From: Rosa chinensis
Lineage: Eukaryota; Streptophyta; Magnoliopsida; Rosales; Rosaceae
Reading direction: 5' to 3'
Assembly: GCF_002994745.2 (NCBI RefSeq)
Contig: NC_037094.1
Span: forward strand, 1,326,001 to 1,390,000
DNA: 64,000 nt
Shown: one piece after another, positions 38,940-48,644 of the stretch
Numbering within the stretch: the first letter of the stretch is position 1
How the letters are laid out: each line of letters starts with the position of its first letter
Notes under the pieces: generated by a model
Told to the model about the DNA's origin: nothing
The model's input: the letters and a program-made list of their open reading frames with translations, nothing else
The model's database searches: none
Position numbers and translations under genes: made by a program

Positions 38940-39767
38940 GAGAAATTTTATTCGCACATCTCTAAATACCTAATACACACCTCTTACTTAATACACCACC
39001 CATTTGATTTCTTATTCTATCATTTTATTAAATACACCACTCAAACTACCTAAATTATCCTCAAATCTCAAAATTCTATATAAATTCACTATCTATAAAT
39101 CAATATTAAAATCATCATGCTAAACTTTATCATAATCACAACATTCTATATATATCATAATGAATTTAAATGCATTTAATTATCAGAATCATCATAATAA
39201 TTTTTATTTTCTTTCAATTATTATCATGAAACATGTACAATTAAGAATTTTGTTATTCAAGATTGCTGATTGTCAAGATTGTTGAAAAATAATCAAGAAC
39301 ACATGAAGAGGAACCCAACTAGGTTTGTAACTACATTGTTGTTATTTTCACTCCATTAGTTATCATGAAACAACATATACAATCATAAGGATTTTGTAAT
39401 GCAAAATTACTAGTAGTCAAGCTTGTAGAAGAAGATTCCAATTAGGGTTTATATATATCATACTAGTTTTTATTTTCTTTCTATTAATTACCAAGAAACA
39501 AATATGCATGGGAAGAATTTTGTAATGCATAATCGCTAATAATCACGCTATTCGATGAAGAAAACATACTTTAGGTGACAAGACAAAGTTTCAACTTGAA
39601 TTTATAACAAAATTAAAAGCTATTAAACATATATTCCAACTATAGTTCCTTTTCTAATATGGATGTCTTAATTTTTAGTCATTTCATTTACCCATATAAT
39701 CTGATTTTAAATGTAGAAAAATTGGAATGTGTATTAAGTATTTAGGGATGTGTTAATAAAATTTCTC
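38940..39767. mobile_element. Mutator-like non-autonomous element (828 bp)
   Basis: Terminal inverted repeats of about 50 bp (GAGAAATTTTATTCGCACAT... against ...TTAATAAAATTTCTC) with the 9-bp target duplication AATAATTAA at 38931-38939 and 39768-39776. Nine-base duplications are the mark of Mutator-like elements. The interior holds about three degenerate ~125-bp subrepeats starting near 39220, 39360 and 39485. No transposase. Confidence 0.85.
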
Positions 39768-40539
39768 AATAATTAAAGATGGATCTTATCACATCCGTGA
39801 TGAGAAGGAAGGAGGTGGTTATTAGCTAGATACATGTATTGACAGCTGAAGAAACTTCATCTTCATCATATCAAATAGGGAAAAATTCACCAACGGTGTC
39901 TGGACACTTTGGTGACTTTCAGAATGATACCTGAACTCTGAATGTTATCAATGTGATACCTAGACTTTACTTTTCGTATTATCGTCGTACCTCTGGCGAA
40001 CTTCCGTCACGTCTCCGTCAACTGTGAGCACGTGAGCCTAAAAATGAGGGCAAAAAAGACATTCTGCTCTCAATTTGTTTTAGGAAAAAATTCACCAACG
40101 GTGTCTGGACACTTAGGGGACTTTCAGAATGATACCTGAACTTACAAAGCTATCAATGTGATACCTGGACTCATTTTTTCATATCAAAGTCGTACCTACG
40201 ACCAATTTCCGTCACAGAGCCGTTAAATTTTGCACGTGAGTAACTTAATAAAGACAAAAGGACCGATTTACCCTCAAAAGTTTTTTTTTCTTTTTCTTTT
40301 ATTTCTCTCTCTCTTTCTTTCTTTATTTTTCTTTCTTTCTTTCTTCTTCTTTTTTTTTGGTTTCTTCTTCCCCTGATTTGAATCATCAAGATTCAAATCA
40401 TCTTGCTCATCCAATTCCCACCGTCGATTGCCGATCAAACATCGCCGCTGTGTCTCAATCCACCTTCATGCACCGCAAATGTTTATGGTTCCCCCCACTT
40501 CAAATCCTACAGCAAATTGAAATTGCACTGAGGCTTTGC

Positions 40540-40755
40540 CGCCGCCGACGACTTAGCCACCACCACTCTCGTTCTCTCCTCCGACCCCCTTTTATACACC
40601 ATTGATCAGAAACTCAGAACCTGCCAGCCCTCCACTCTCAAATCACAGCTCCAATCCCACCCTGTCATCCTCTCCGTCGTTCATGACATGCAACACCACC
40701 TCCACACCATCCTCACCTGCAACTTCATCGGTCTAGCAGACAACTTCGGCCTCTA
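40540..40755 (+). pseudogene. Possible second captured coding fragment
   Basis: A 72-codon stretch without stops (AADDLATTTLVLSSDPLLYT ... NFIGLADNFGL, stop TAG) inside the same Mutator-like element. Composition and codon texture look coding, but I do not recognise the family. It has no start of its own and may simply be GC-rich transposon DNA. Confidence 0.35.
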
Positions 40756-40884
40756 GCCAAACTTCGATCAGAAGCAATTGTAGGCAGCCAAAGATTAACA
40801 ACTTCGGCCTCCACACCATCCTCACCTGCAGAAAATTCGAGCTGTTCTGATTCACCAGCTCCGCCACTCCGCTGCTACCCACCA

Positions 40885-41385
40885 TTACGCCTCGCCGATT
40901 AGCAGACAAAGAACTCGGAGGCTCCACCATCGAGAAATGGAGGCTCGCGTTCTGCGTATCCTGCACGGCGGATATCGGCACCGCGGATAAGATGTTGTCT
41001 GAACAGAAATTGAGTTCGGGTTCCACGGTGGCAGCTCGTCAAGCTCGTCGATTGCGGCCTTGGCTTTCTTGATGACCCAATCGACGGCCTTGATGGGCCG
41101 GTCGTATCCGAGCCGGTCTTGCACGTCATAGAATTGAATGGCGGTATGGGCGGCGAGCCGGACGCGATGGTCCCTGGGGCCTTTAGCAGTGTAGACCTTG
41201 CTGTGGCGATCCTTCCTGTCGGTGGCCCTTAGAATGTGGCCTCGAGCCTCCACGATTTCGCTGGCGGTGGAGGAAGAAGCAGTCCTTATACCCGAACCCA
41301 ATCGAGAAGCAGCGGAGGACGACGTCATTGCGCAGTAGTGGAGGTTGTTGTGGCTCTCCCCCATTTTTCTTCCTGCATATTCCAT
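40885..41385 (-). pseudogene. Captured CIN-type TCP transcription factor fragment
   Basis: 166-codon open frame inside the Mutator-like element. Residues about 57-111 are a TCP basic helix-loop-helix domain: [36 protein letters not shown] and [17 protein letters not shown] are unmistakable, and it continues into DELPPWNP. This is the TCP2/TCP4 (CIN) class. Compared with the usual form it has substitutions at conserved sites (TDRKDR for TGRKDR, DHRVRL for [14 protein letters not shown] for RPSKAVDW). The frame then runs into unrelated sequence. It is a fragment moved by the transposon, not a full gene, though the domain is unbroken. Confidence 0.85.
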
Positions 41386-42314
41386 GGTGGGTTCTCCGAA
41401 AGCGGTGGTGTTGGCAAGGTGAGAAGGAGAAAATAAAGAAACCGAAAAAGAAGAAGAAGAAGAATAAATAAAGAAAGAAAGAAAAGAAAGGAAAGAAAAA
41501 ACTTTTGAGGGTAAATCAGTCTTTTAGTCTTTATTAAATGACTCATGTGCATCGCACGTGCAAAATTTAACGGCTCCGTGACGGAAATTGGTCGTAGGTA
41601 CGACGTTGATATGAAAAAATGAGTCCAGGTATCACATTGATAATTTTGTAAGTTCAGGTATCATTCTGAATGTCCTCTAAGTGTCCAGACACCGTTAGTG
41701 AATTTTTCTCGAGGGTAAATCGGTCTTTTTGTCTTCATTAAGTGACTCACGTGCATTGCACGTGCAAAATTTAACGGCTCCGTGATGGAAATTGGTAGTA
41801 GGTACGACGTTGATATGAAAAAATGAGTCCAAGTATCACATTGATAACTTTGTAAGTTCATGTATCATTCTGAAAGTCCACTAAGTGTCCAGACATCGTT
41901 GGTGAATTTTTCCCTATCAAATAACCTAACTAAAATCAGAAGATGAAGAGGTTGAACCGAGTTTCAAACCCTTATATGTGTGTTATTGTATCCATAATTG
42001 GTCGATATTGGTCCTAGTTTTGTATCCTATAAGAGAGTTTGCCATCCCGTCTTGAATCCAAAAGAGTAAATGTGTACTAATATATCGTTGTGAATTGAAA
42101 TAAGAGATTATATCATTCCAGCTCCAGTCAATTAATCCAATCTCTTCTAACCATGCACACCAGAAAAATTAGATTACTAGCTACCCTTAGATCACAATTC
42201 TATACCTGTGTTTTCGGTTTTCACAAATTGCCCCTTAAACTTATAATTTCACGTGACACCCTATTTCAAGAACTTAATTAGATCATGTAGTTTCTTAGTT
42301 ATGTTAGCACAACT

Positions 42315-42923
42315 TTTTTTGGTCTGAAATTCATCTATTGATAGCCAAGAGGCAAAAAGCATACAACCAAATACACAGAACAACAAAAGGTTCAAAAAAA
42401 AAAAGTTCCAATGTCTATGACAAAAGAAGCCAAGACACAATATATAGGTATAAATACTAGTACTAAGGAGGACCAGGAAGACCATCACTAGTGAGAATCA
42501 ATTGCATGGAGGTTGGAGGACCATTAGTCCAATACAAAGTGCATAACCTCACTTTGGCTAGCTTGGCCGCTGCATCAGCTATACGGTTAGCTTCTCTTGA
42601 GATCCAAGACCAAGAAACGTGATGGAACTCATTTTTCAATCGGTGAAACTCTCAAAGCAAAGGATGGATTCTCCAATTGCCTCGCTCAATCTTCATATTA
42701 AGAGAATTAATTACCTCGATATTGGCTGTCACATTCCACATGAACGTTCAAAAGATGAAGCCGTGATGCCTCGGTAAGTCCTTGTACAACAGCAGCAGCT
42801 TCAGCTTCAATGGAGGAGTTATAATAGCCAAATAAACTGCAACCCAACAGAAGTGCCCCCTGAGCGTTTCTTATGACGACTCCGACACTAGAATATAGAT
42901 TTGAGGCATCCCATGCTCCATCC
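42315..42923 (-). pseudogene. 5'-truncated LINE fragment with RNase H-like domain
   Basis: Minus-strand remnant of a plant LINE-type RNase H domain: GVVIRNAQGALLLGC, SSIEAEAAAVVQGL, then after a frameshift ISREANRIADAAAKLAKV and a stop at 42463. It lies between 10-bp direct repeats TAGCACAACT (42305-42314 and 42924-42933), with a T-run at 42314-42320 that is the poly(A) tail in reverse. The matching position in the right duplicate (near 45860) has no insert. The frame is broken, so it is non-functional. Confidence 0.8.
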
Positions 42924-43466
42924 TAGCACAACTAGAAATCTCTTCTTCTTCTTTTTTTAATAAACTAGAAATCTCTTTAACATTGATGTGAATGTGTCAT
43001 TACAGTCTTACTCAGATGGGATCAGTTTATTCTATACTTCATACCCTTTATATGTTTCGTCCCCATCGCTTTACACACAGTCAATCACATAATCGAACAA
43101 CCCTAGACTTATTGAAATATAAGGGTTTAGACCATTAATCTGGGATGTATCTTTTCCCTGAATTCAGGGAGAAACTTAATTCCAATTTCCTCATGTAATA
43201 AACACTGAAACCATTATTTTAGCAGACAAACAAAATAAAAATGCCTAAAATAAGGGCAATATTAAGGCGAAAAGTAAGTACTCCACTATCTTGCATGCAA
43301 AGTTTATCCAAATTATCAATCAACTAGCACTGATTCTATAATTTCCCTTATAATCTGACTGAAGTTAACAAATCAAAGGACGTAATTTGTGCTCTATTAC
43401 TCCTAACTCATATTATGCACAAATCATTCCGATAAATAGATTAGAAAAGGGGGTCTTCACCCTCTA

Positions 43467-43475
43467 CTATAAATT
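43467..43475 (+). promoter_or_regulatory. TATA box of first Cys-rich gene
   Basis: CTATAAAT lies about 50 bp before the start codon at 43520. The same box with the same spacing precedes the second copy (46431). Confidence 0.5.
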
Positions 43476-43519
43476 GTTGGTTAACAATAAAGCTAGCTGA
43501 AAAGTCAAAGAATTGAAAG

Positions 43520-44335
43520 ATGAGAGCCATGGATTCTAGGGTTTTGGTTTTGATGAGCATGCTTGTTCTTGCTCTAGCTAAAGAATATCCATACGGGCTT
43601 GAATATCCAGTATTTGATGATGAGTTTCAGAATAATGTCAATAACCAGTTTCAGTTTAACTATGATATTCCCACAACCCCATTCCCAAAATCTCCCCCTC
43701 CTTCTCCACTTATCATTTCTCCCTTGGCTTCCTCTCCCTCTCCTATGACGTCTCCTCCGATTCCTAGCAGCTCCCCCTCACCCATCATTTCTCCCTCGGC
43801 TTCCTCTCCCTCTCCTATGACGTCTCCTCCGATTCCTAGCAGCTCCCCCTCACCCTCCGCCTCACAACAGAACTCCTGCCGACGACCAAAACTACGGAGT
43901 GGTATCATGCAATGTAGTAAAAAATGTGTTAATGCATGTTCACCCTCCAAAAGCATTCTTCCTCCTCTTGTTGCCCCTCCTATGTTGTACCCTTCTTGCT
44001 TGACCGGCTGTGTTTCTCATTGCACTCGGGCCACTCAGCTTCCAGAGACACCCCTTGTCCCCACTAGTGAAGTCGTTGATGGTTGCACTCGTTACTGTGC
44101 CACCTCCATTGTTGCCAAATTCATCGCCGCTAAGCCTGGTATGGGATATCCACTTCATGTCGATGCTCTTAATTCCTTCCTTTTGATTCTTTTTTTATGT
44201 ATTTGAATAAAGATTAATTAACAATATTGCAATGTCTTTTATATGTATGTAGATGAACGACCACATCGCGTTAATGTTCAAGACGACGTGCCTAAGTGCT
44301 TTGAGATCTGCTTTTACAAGAAGATGTATAATTAA
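43520..44335 (+). CDS. Secreted Pro/Ser-rich, Cys-rich thionin-like protein (copy 1)
   Basis: Two exons: 43520-44138 and 44253-44335; 233 residues. The N-terminus (MRAMDSRVLVLMSMLVLALA) is a signal peptide. Residues about 55-115 are a low-complexity linker with repeated SPSPMTSPPIPSSSPSP. The C-terminal domain has paired cysteines in CxxxC spacing: MQCSKKCVNAC, CLTGCVSHC, CTRYC and, in exon 2, KCFEICFYKK. This resembles thionin-like peptides of plants; a defence or reproductive role would be inference. An internal repeat is visible: the PMTSPPIPSSSPSP unit occurs twice. Family assignment is tentative. Confidence 0.75.
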
Positions 44336-45083
44336 TTAATTAACATTTGTAACCGATATCACTGTTGTCTTTTATGATCAGTAGATTATATGATCAAATA
44401 AAGCTTTAAATTTGTTCATTTCCTTTTCATCTTCATTTTCTTGTACCAAAGTTCCAAAATTGGTTGGAAATTGTCCATGACCATATCTACAAAAATGGTG
44501 AATCTTATTATGCAACAACCATTGAGTCTTTATTTTTCAATCAAGAGATCCTGATTTGAGTTTGACTCGAGAATTACTTGTATATTCAATATTGCGTTCA
44601 AATAACATTTTGATTAAAGCACCCTAATCTCTCCAATTAGATAAAGTTCAAAAAGGTCTAATTAAGGCCTCATTATGGTCAGGATGAGTCATGTCCAACA
44701 AATCCTTTAGTATTCTTCCTTTAAATAACAAATTTAATTTAATTTAAACTTCCTAATATTGAAGTCCATTCAAATGCATTCTTATTTTCACAAATCCGCT
44801 TTAATTATTCACCACCAAATTAAGCAAAAGCATGTTTTTTATCAAAAGGAAAGAATTACCAAAGGAAAGAAATTCCTATTACGAAAAGGGCAAGTTCGTC
44901 AATCCATCGCTTAAACGTCACACACAAACAAACCCAGTTTCACACTCCCCGGAAACCAAACGCTCAAAACCGCGCCTTCTTGTAAAAACAGATGAGTGTA
45001 CGTAAAAAGACCTTCTTCATGAGTCCATCCCTCACTGACTCACAAAAACACCAAATTCTTGTTTCTCAAATTCCGAAACACTC
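44336..45083. other. Cys-rich gene 3' flank and ABCA exon 1 leader
   Basis: AT-rich region duplicated at 47291-47997 with few changes. It should contain the polyadenylation region of the Cys-rich gene and the promoter and leader of the ABCA2-type gene. No other frame is supported. Confidence 0.5.
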
Positions 45084-45452
45084 ATGAGTTCACTGACCGG
45101 TTTTCCGCTACTGCTGCAACAATTCAAGGCTCTGTTCAACAAGAACCTCCTCCTCGCATGGCGCAACAAGACCGCCACCTTTCTCCAGCTCCTCTCTCCC
45201 TTATTCTTCATCTTCCTCATCTTCTGCTTCCAGAAGGCCTACGACGCTCAGACTCAGTCTTCCACTGCGTACCGGAGCGTCACCGATCCTCAGCCGCTGG
45301 TTTCGCCGCCGATCCCGCCCTGCGAGGACAAGTTCTCTATCAAAACGCCGTGCTATGATTTCGTGTGGAGAGGAGATCAGAGCCCTAGGATTCGGAGCGT
45401 TGTTGATGCCATCATGGCTAATAATCCCGGAAGGCCAATCCTGGCAAAAAAG
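45084..45452 (+). pseudogene. Orphan duplicate of ABCA2 exon 1
   Basis: Nearly identical to the first exon of the ABCA gene at 47998: 123 codons from [20 protein letters not shown] to PGRPILAKK, with the same donor GTATCA. Differences include FVWRGDQ for FVWSGDQ, RIRSVV for RIWSVV and ILAKK for IPATK. The duplication ends in intron 1, so no further ABCA exons follow before the next gene. Unspliced it would stop after 127 residues with one membrane helix. Confidence 0.9.
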
Positions 45453-45740
45453 GTATCACAGAATTAGGATTATGTGCTTATTTTGTTTAAACTTTATTTA
45501 TGAAAAAGACTGGAATCTTTTTGACTAGCTACATAATTAAGCTGTGTCACAGGGAAGTCAATTCGGAGTTTCGGTCTTTGTGTGAGATATAGATAGATGC
45601 ATGTAATATTTTTTCAATTTCAGGCTTAAATATTGCTCTTGTTCAGAAATTTGGAGTGTACTGATTGTTTCAGGCTTTCCTTCTGAGATCCCTGAAACTG
45701 AAAATGTGGTGTGACATGTGAGGAAGTCAGAATGTCAAGA

Positions 45741-48644
45741 ATCACAATTCTATACCTATGTTTTCGGTTTTCACAAATTGCCCCTTAAACTTATAATTTC
45801 ACGTGACACCCTATTTCAAGAACCTAATTAGATCATGTAGTTTCTTAGTTATGTGAGCACAACTAGAAATCTCTTTTTTTTTCTTTTTTTTTTGAATAAA
45901 CTAGAAATCTCTTTAACATTGATGTGATTCAGTGAATGTGTCATTACAGTCTTACTCAGATGGTCAGTTTATTCTATACTTGGTAGCTTTCCACTACCCT
46001 TTATATGAAAAAAGGAACTAACGTTAAGTCCCCATCGCTCACATAATCGAACAACCCTAGACTTATTGAAATATAAGGGTTTAGACCATTAATCTGGGAT
46101 GTATCTTTTCCCTGAATTCAGGGAGAAACTTAATTTCAATTTCATCATGTAATAAACACTGAAACCATTATTTTAGCAGACAAATAAAATAAAAATGCCT
46201 AAAAGAAGGGCAATATTAAGGCGAAAAGTAAGTACTCCACTATCTTGCATGCAAAGTTTATCCAAATTATCAATCAACTAGCACTGATTCTATAATTTCC
46301 CTTATAATCTGACTGAAGTTAACAAATCAAAGGACGTAATTTGTGCTCTATTACTCCTAACTCATATTATGTACAAATCATTCCGATAAATAGATTAGAA
46401 AATGGGGTCTTCACCCTCTACTATAAATTGTTGGTTAACAATAAAGCTAGCTGAAAAGTTAAAGAATTGAAAGATGAGAGCCATGGATTCTAGGGTTTTG
46501 GTTTTGATGAGCATGCTTGTTCTTGCTCTGGCTAAAGAATATCCATACGGGCTTGAATATCCAGTATTCGATGATGAGTTTCTGAATAATGTCAATAACC
46601 AGTTTCAGTTTAACTATGATATTCCCACAACCTCATTCCCAAAATCTCCCCCTCCTTCTCCACTTATCATTTCTCCCTCGGCTTCCTCTCCCTCTCCTAT
46701 GACGCCTCCTCCGATTCCTAGCAGCTCCCCCTCACCCATCATTTCTCTCTCGGCTTCCTCTCCCTCTCCTATGACGTCTCCTCCGATTCCTAGCATCTCC
46801 CCCTCACCCTCCGCCTCACAACAGAACTCCTGCCGACGACCAAAACTACGGAGTGGTATCATGCAATGTAGTAAAAAATGTGTTAATGCATGTTCACCCT
46901 CCAAAAGCATTCTTCCTCCTCTTGTTGCCCCTCCTTTGTTGTACCCTTCTTGCTTCACTGGCTGTGTTTCTCATTGCGCTCGGGCCACTCAGCTTCCGGA
47001 GACACCCCTTGTCCCCACTAGTGAAGTCGTTGATGGTTGCACTCGTTACTGTGCCACCTCAATTGTTGCCAAATTCATCGTCGCTAAGCCTGGTATGGGA
47101 TATCCACTTCATGTCGATGCTCTTAATTCCTTCCTTTTGATTCTTTTTTTTATGTATTTGAATAAAGATTAATTAACAATATTGCAATGTCTTTTATATG
47201 TATGTAGATGAACGACCACATCGCGTTAATGTTCAAGACGACGTGCCTAAGTGCTTTGAGATCTGCTTTTACAAGAAGATGTATAATTAATTAATTAACA
47301 TTTGTAACCGATATCACTGTTGTCTTTTATGATCAGTAGGTTATATGATCAAATAAAGCTTTAAATTTGTTCATTTCCTTTTCATCTTCATTTTCTTGTA
47401 CCAAAGTTCCAAAATTGGTTGGAAATTGTCCATGACCATATCTACAGAAATGGTGAATCTTATTATGCAACAACCATTAAGTCTTTATTTTTCAATCAAG
47501 AGATCCTGATTTGAGTTTGACTCGAGAATTACTTGTATATTCAATATTGCGTTCAAATAACATTCAGCACCCTAATCTCTCCAATTAGATAAAGTTCAAA
47601 AAGGTCTAATTAAGGCCTCATTATGGTCAGGATGAGTCATGTCCAACAAATCCTTTAGTATTCTTCCTTTAAATAACAAATTTAATTTAATTTAAACTTC
47701 CTAATATTGAAGTCCATTCAAATGCATTCTTATTTTCACAAATCCGCTTTAATTATTCACCACCAAATTAAGCAAAAGCATGTTTTTTATCGAAAGGAAA
47801 GAATTACCAAAGGAAAGAAATTCCTTTTACGAAAAAGGCAAGTTCGTCAATCCATCGCTCAAACATCACACACAAACAAACCGCGCCTTCTTGTAAAAAC
47901 AGATGAGTGTACGTAAAAAGACCTTCTTCTTCATGAGTCCATCCCTCACTGACTCACAAAAACACCAAATTCTTGTTTCTCAAATTCCGAAACACTCATG
48001 AGTTCACTGACCGGTTTTCCGCTACTGCTGCAACAATTCAAGGCTCTGTTCAACAAGAACCTCCTCCTCGCATGGCGCAACAAGACCGCCACCTTTCTCC
48101 AGCTCCTCTCTCCCTTATTCTTCATCTTCCTCATCTTCTGCTTCCAGAAGGCCTACGACGCTCAGACTCAGTCTTCCACTGCGTACCGGAGCGTCACCGA
48201 TCCTCAGCCGCTGGTTTCGCCGCCGATCCCGCCCTGCGAGGACAAGTTCTCTATCAAAACGCCGTGCTATGATTTCGTGTGGAGCGGAGATCAGAGCCCT
48301 AGGATTTGGAGCGTTGTCGATGCCATCATGGCTAATAATCCCGGAAGGCCAATCCCGGCGACAAAGGTATCACAGAATAAGGATTATGTGCTTATTTTGT
48401 TTAAACTTTATTTATGAAAAAACTGGAATTTTTTTACTAGCTACATAATTAAGCTGTGTCACAGGGTACTCAATTTGGTCTTTGTGTGAGATATAGACAA
48501 ATGTATGTAATATTTTTTTAATTTACGCTTAATTGGTCTTTTTCAGAAATTTGGAGTATACTGATTGTTTCAGGCTTTCCTTCTGAGATCCCTGAAACTC
48601 AAAATGTGGTGTGACATATGAGGAAGTCGGAATGTCAAGAATCA
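45741..48644 (+). repeat. Tandem duplication, right unit
   Basis: Right copy of the duplication at 42191-45740. It contains the second Cys-rich gene and the functional ABCA exon 1, and lacks the LINE insertion. Small indels and substitutions separate the copies, so the event is fairly recent but not new. Confidence 0.93.
46474..47290 (+). CDS. Secreted Pro/Ser-rich, Cys-rich thionin-like protein (copy 2)
   Basis: Exons 46474-47092 and 47208-47290, 233 residues, same structure as the copy at 43520: signal peptide, SP-rich linker, CxxxC domain. Exon 1 has the same length (619 nt) and exon 2 is identical in sequence. Substitutions are mostly in the linker (PPPIPSS, ISLSASS, PSISPSP) plus CFTGCVSHCA for CLTGCVSHCT and a Val for Ala near the splice site. 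All cysteines are kept and no stop has appeared, which suggests both copies are still under constraint. TATA box at 46431. Confidence 0.75.

Larger units (their letters stand above)
39878..41914. mobile_element. Pack-MULE with captured TCP gene fragment
   Basis: Begins GGGAAAAATTCACCAACGGT and ends with the inverse, flanked by the 9-bp duplication TATCAAATA (39869-39877 and 41915-41923). Each end carries the roughly 200-bp terminal repeat twice in tandem (39878-40072 and 40083-40279; 41506-41710 and 41711-41914). The core (40400-41400) is GC-rich and gene-like, including a TCP fragment on the minus strand. No transposase is present. Confidence 0.88.
42191..45740 (+). repeat. Tandem duplication, left unit
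   Basis: Left copy of a tandem duplication. It starts at ATCACAATTCTATACC and runs through a Cys-rich gene and ABCA exon 1 into ABCA intron 1, ending GTCAAGAATCA. The right copy is 45741-48644. Without the retroposon at 42315-42923, both are about 2.9 kb. The junction has the short shared string ATCA. Confidence 0.93.

Noticed and set aside
45059..45358. Alternative 99-codon frame at both copies of ABCA exon 1 (also 47973-48272)
   Set aside because: It is a shifted frame of the ABCA exon; the true frame is fixed by the conserved [10 protein letters not shown] and the downstream exons.
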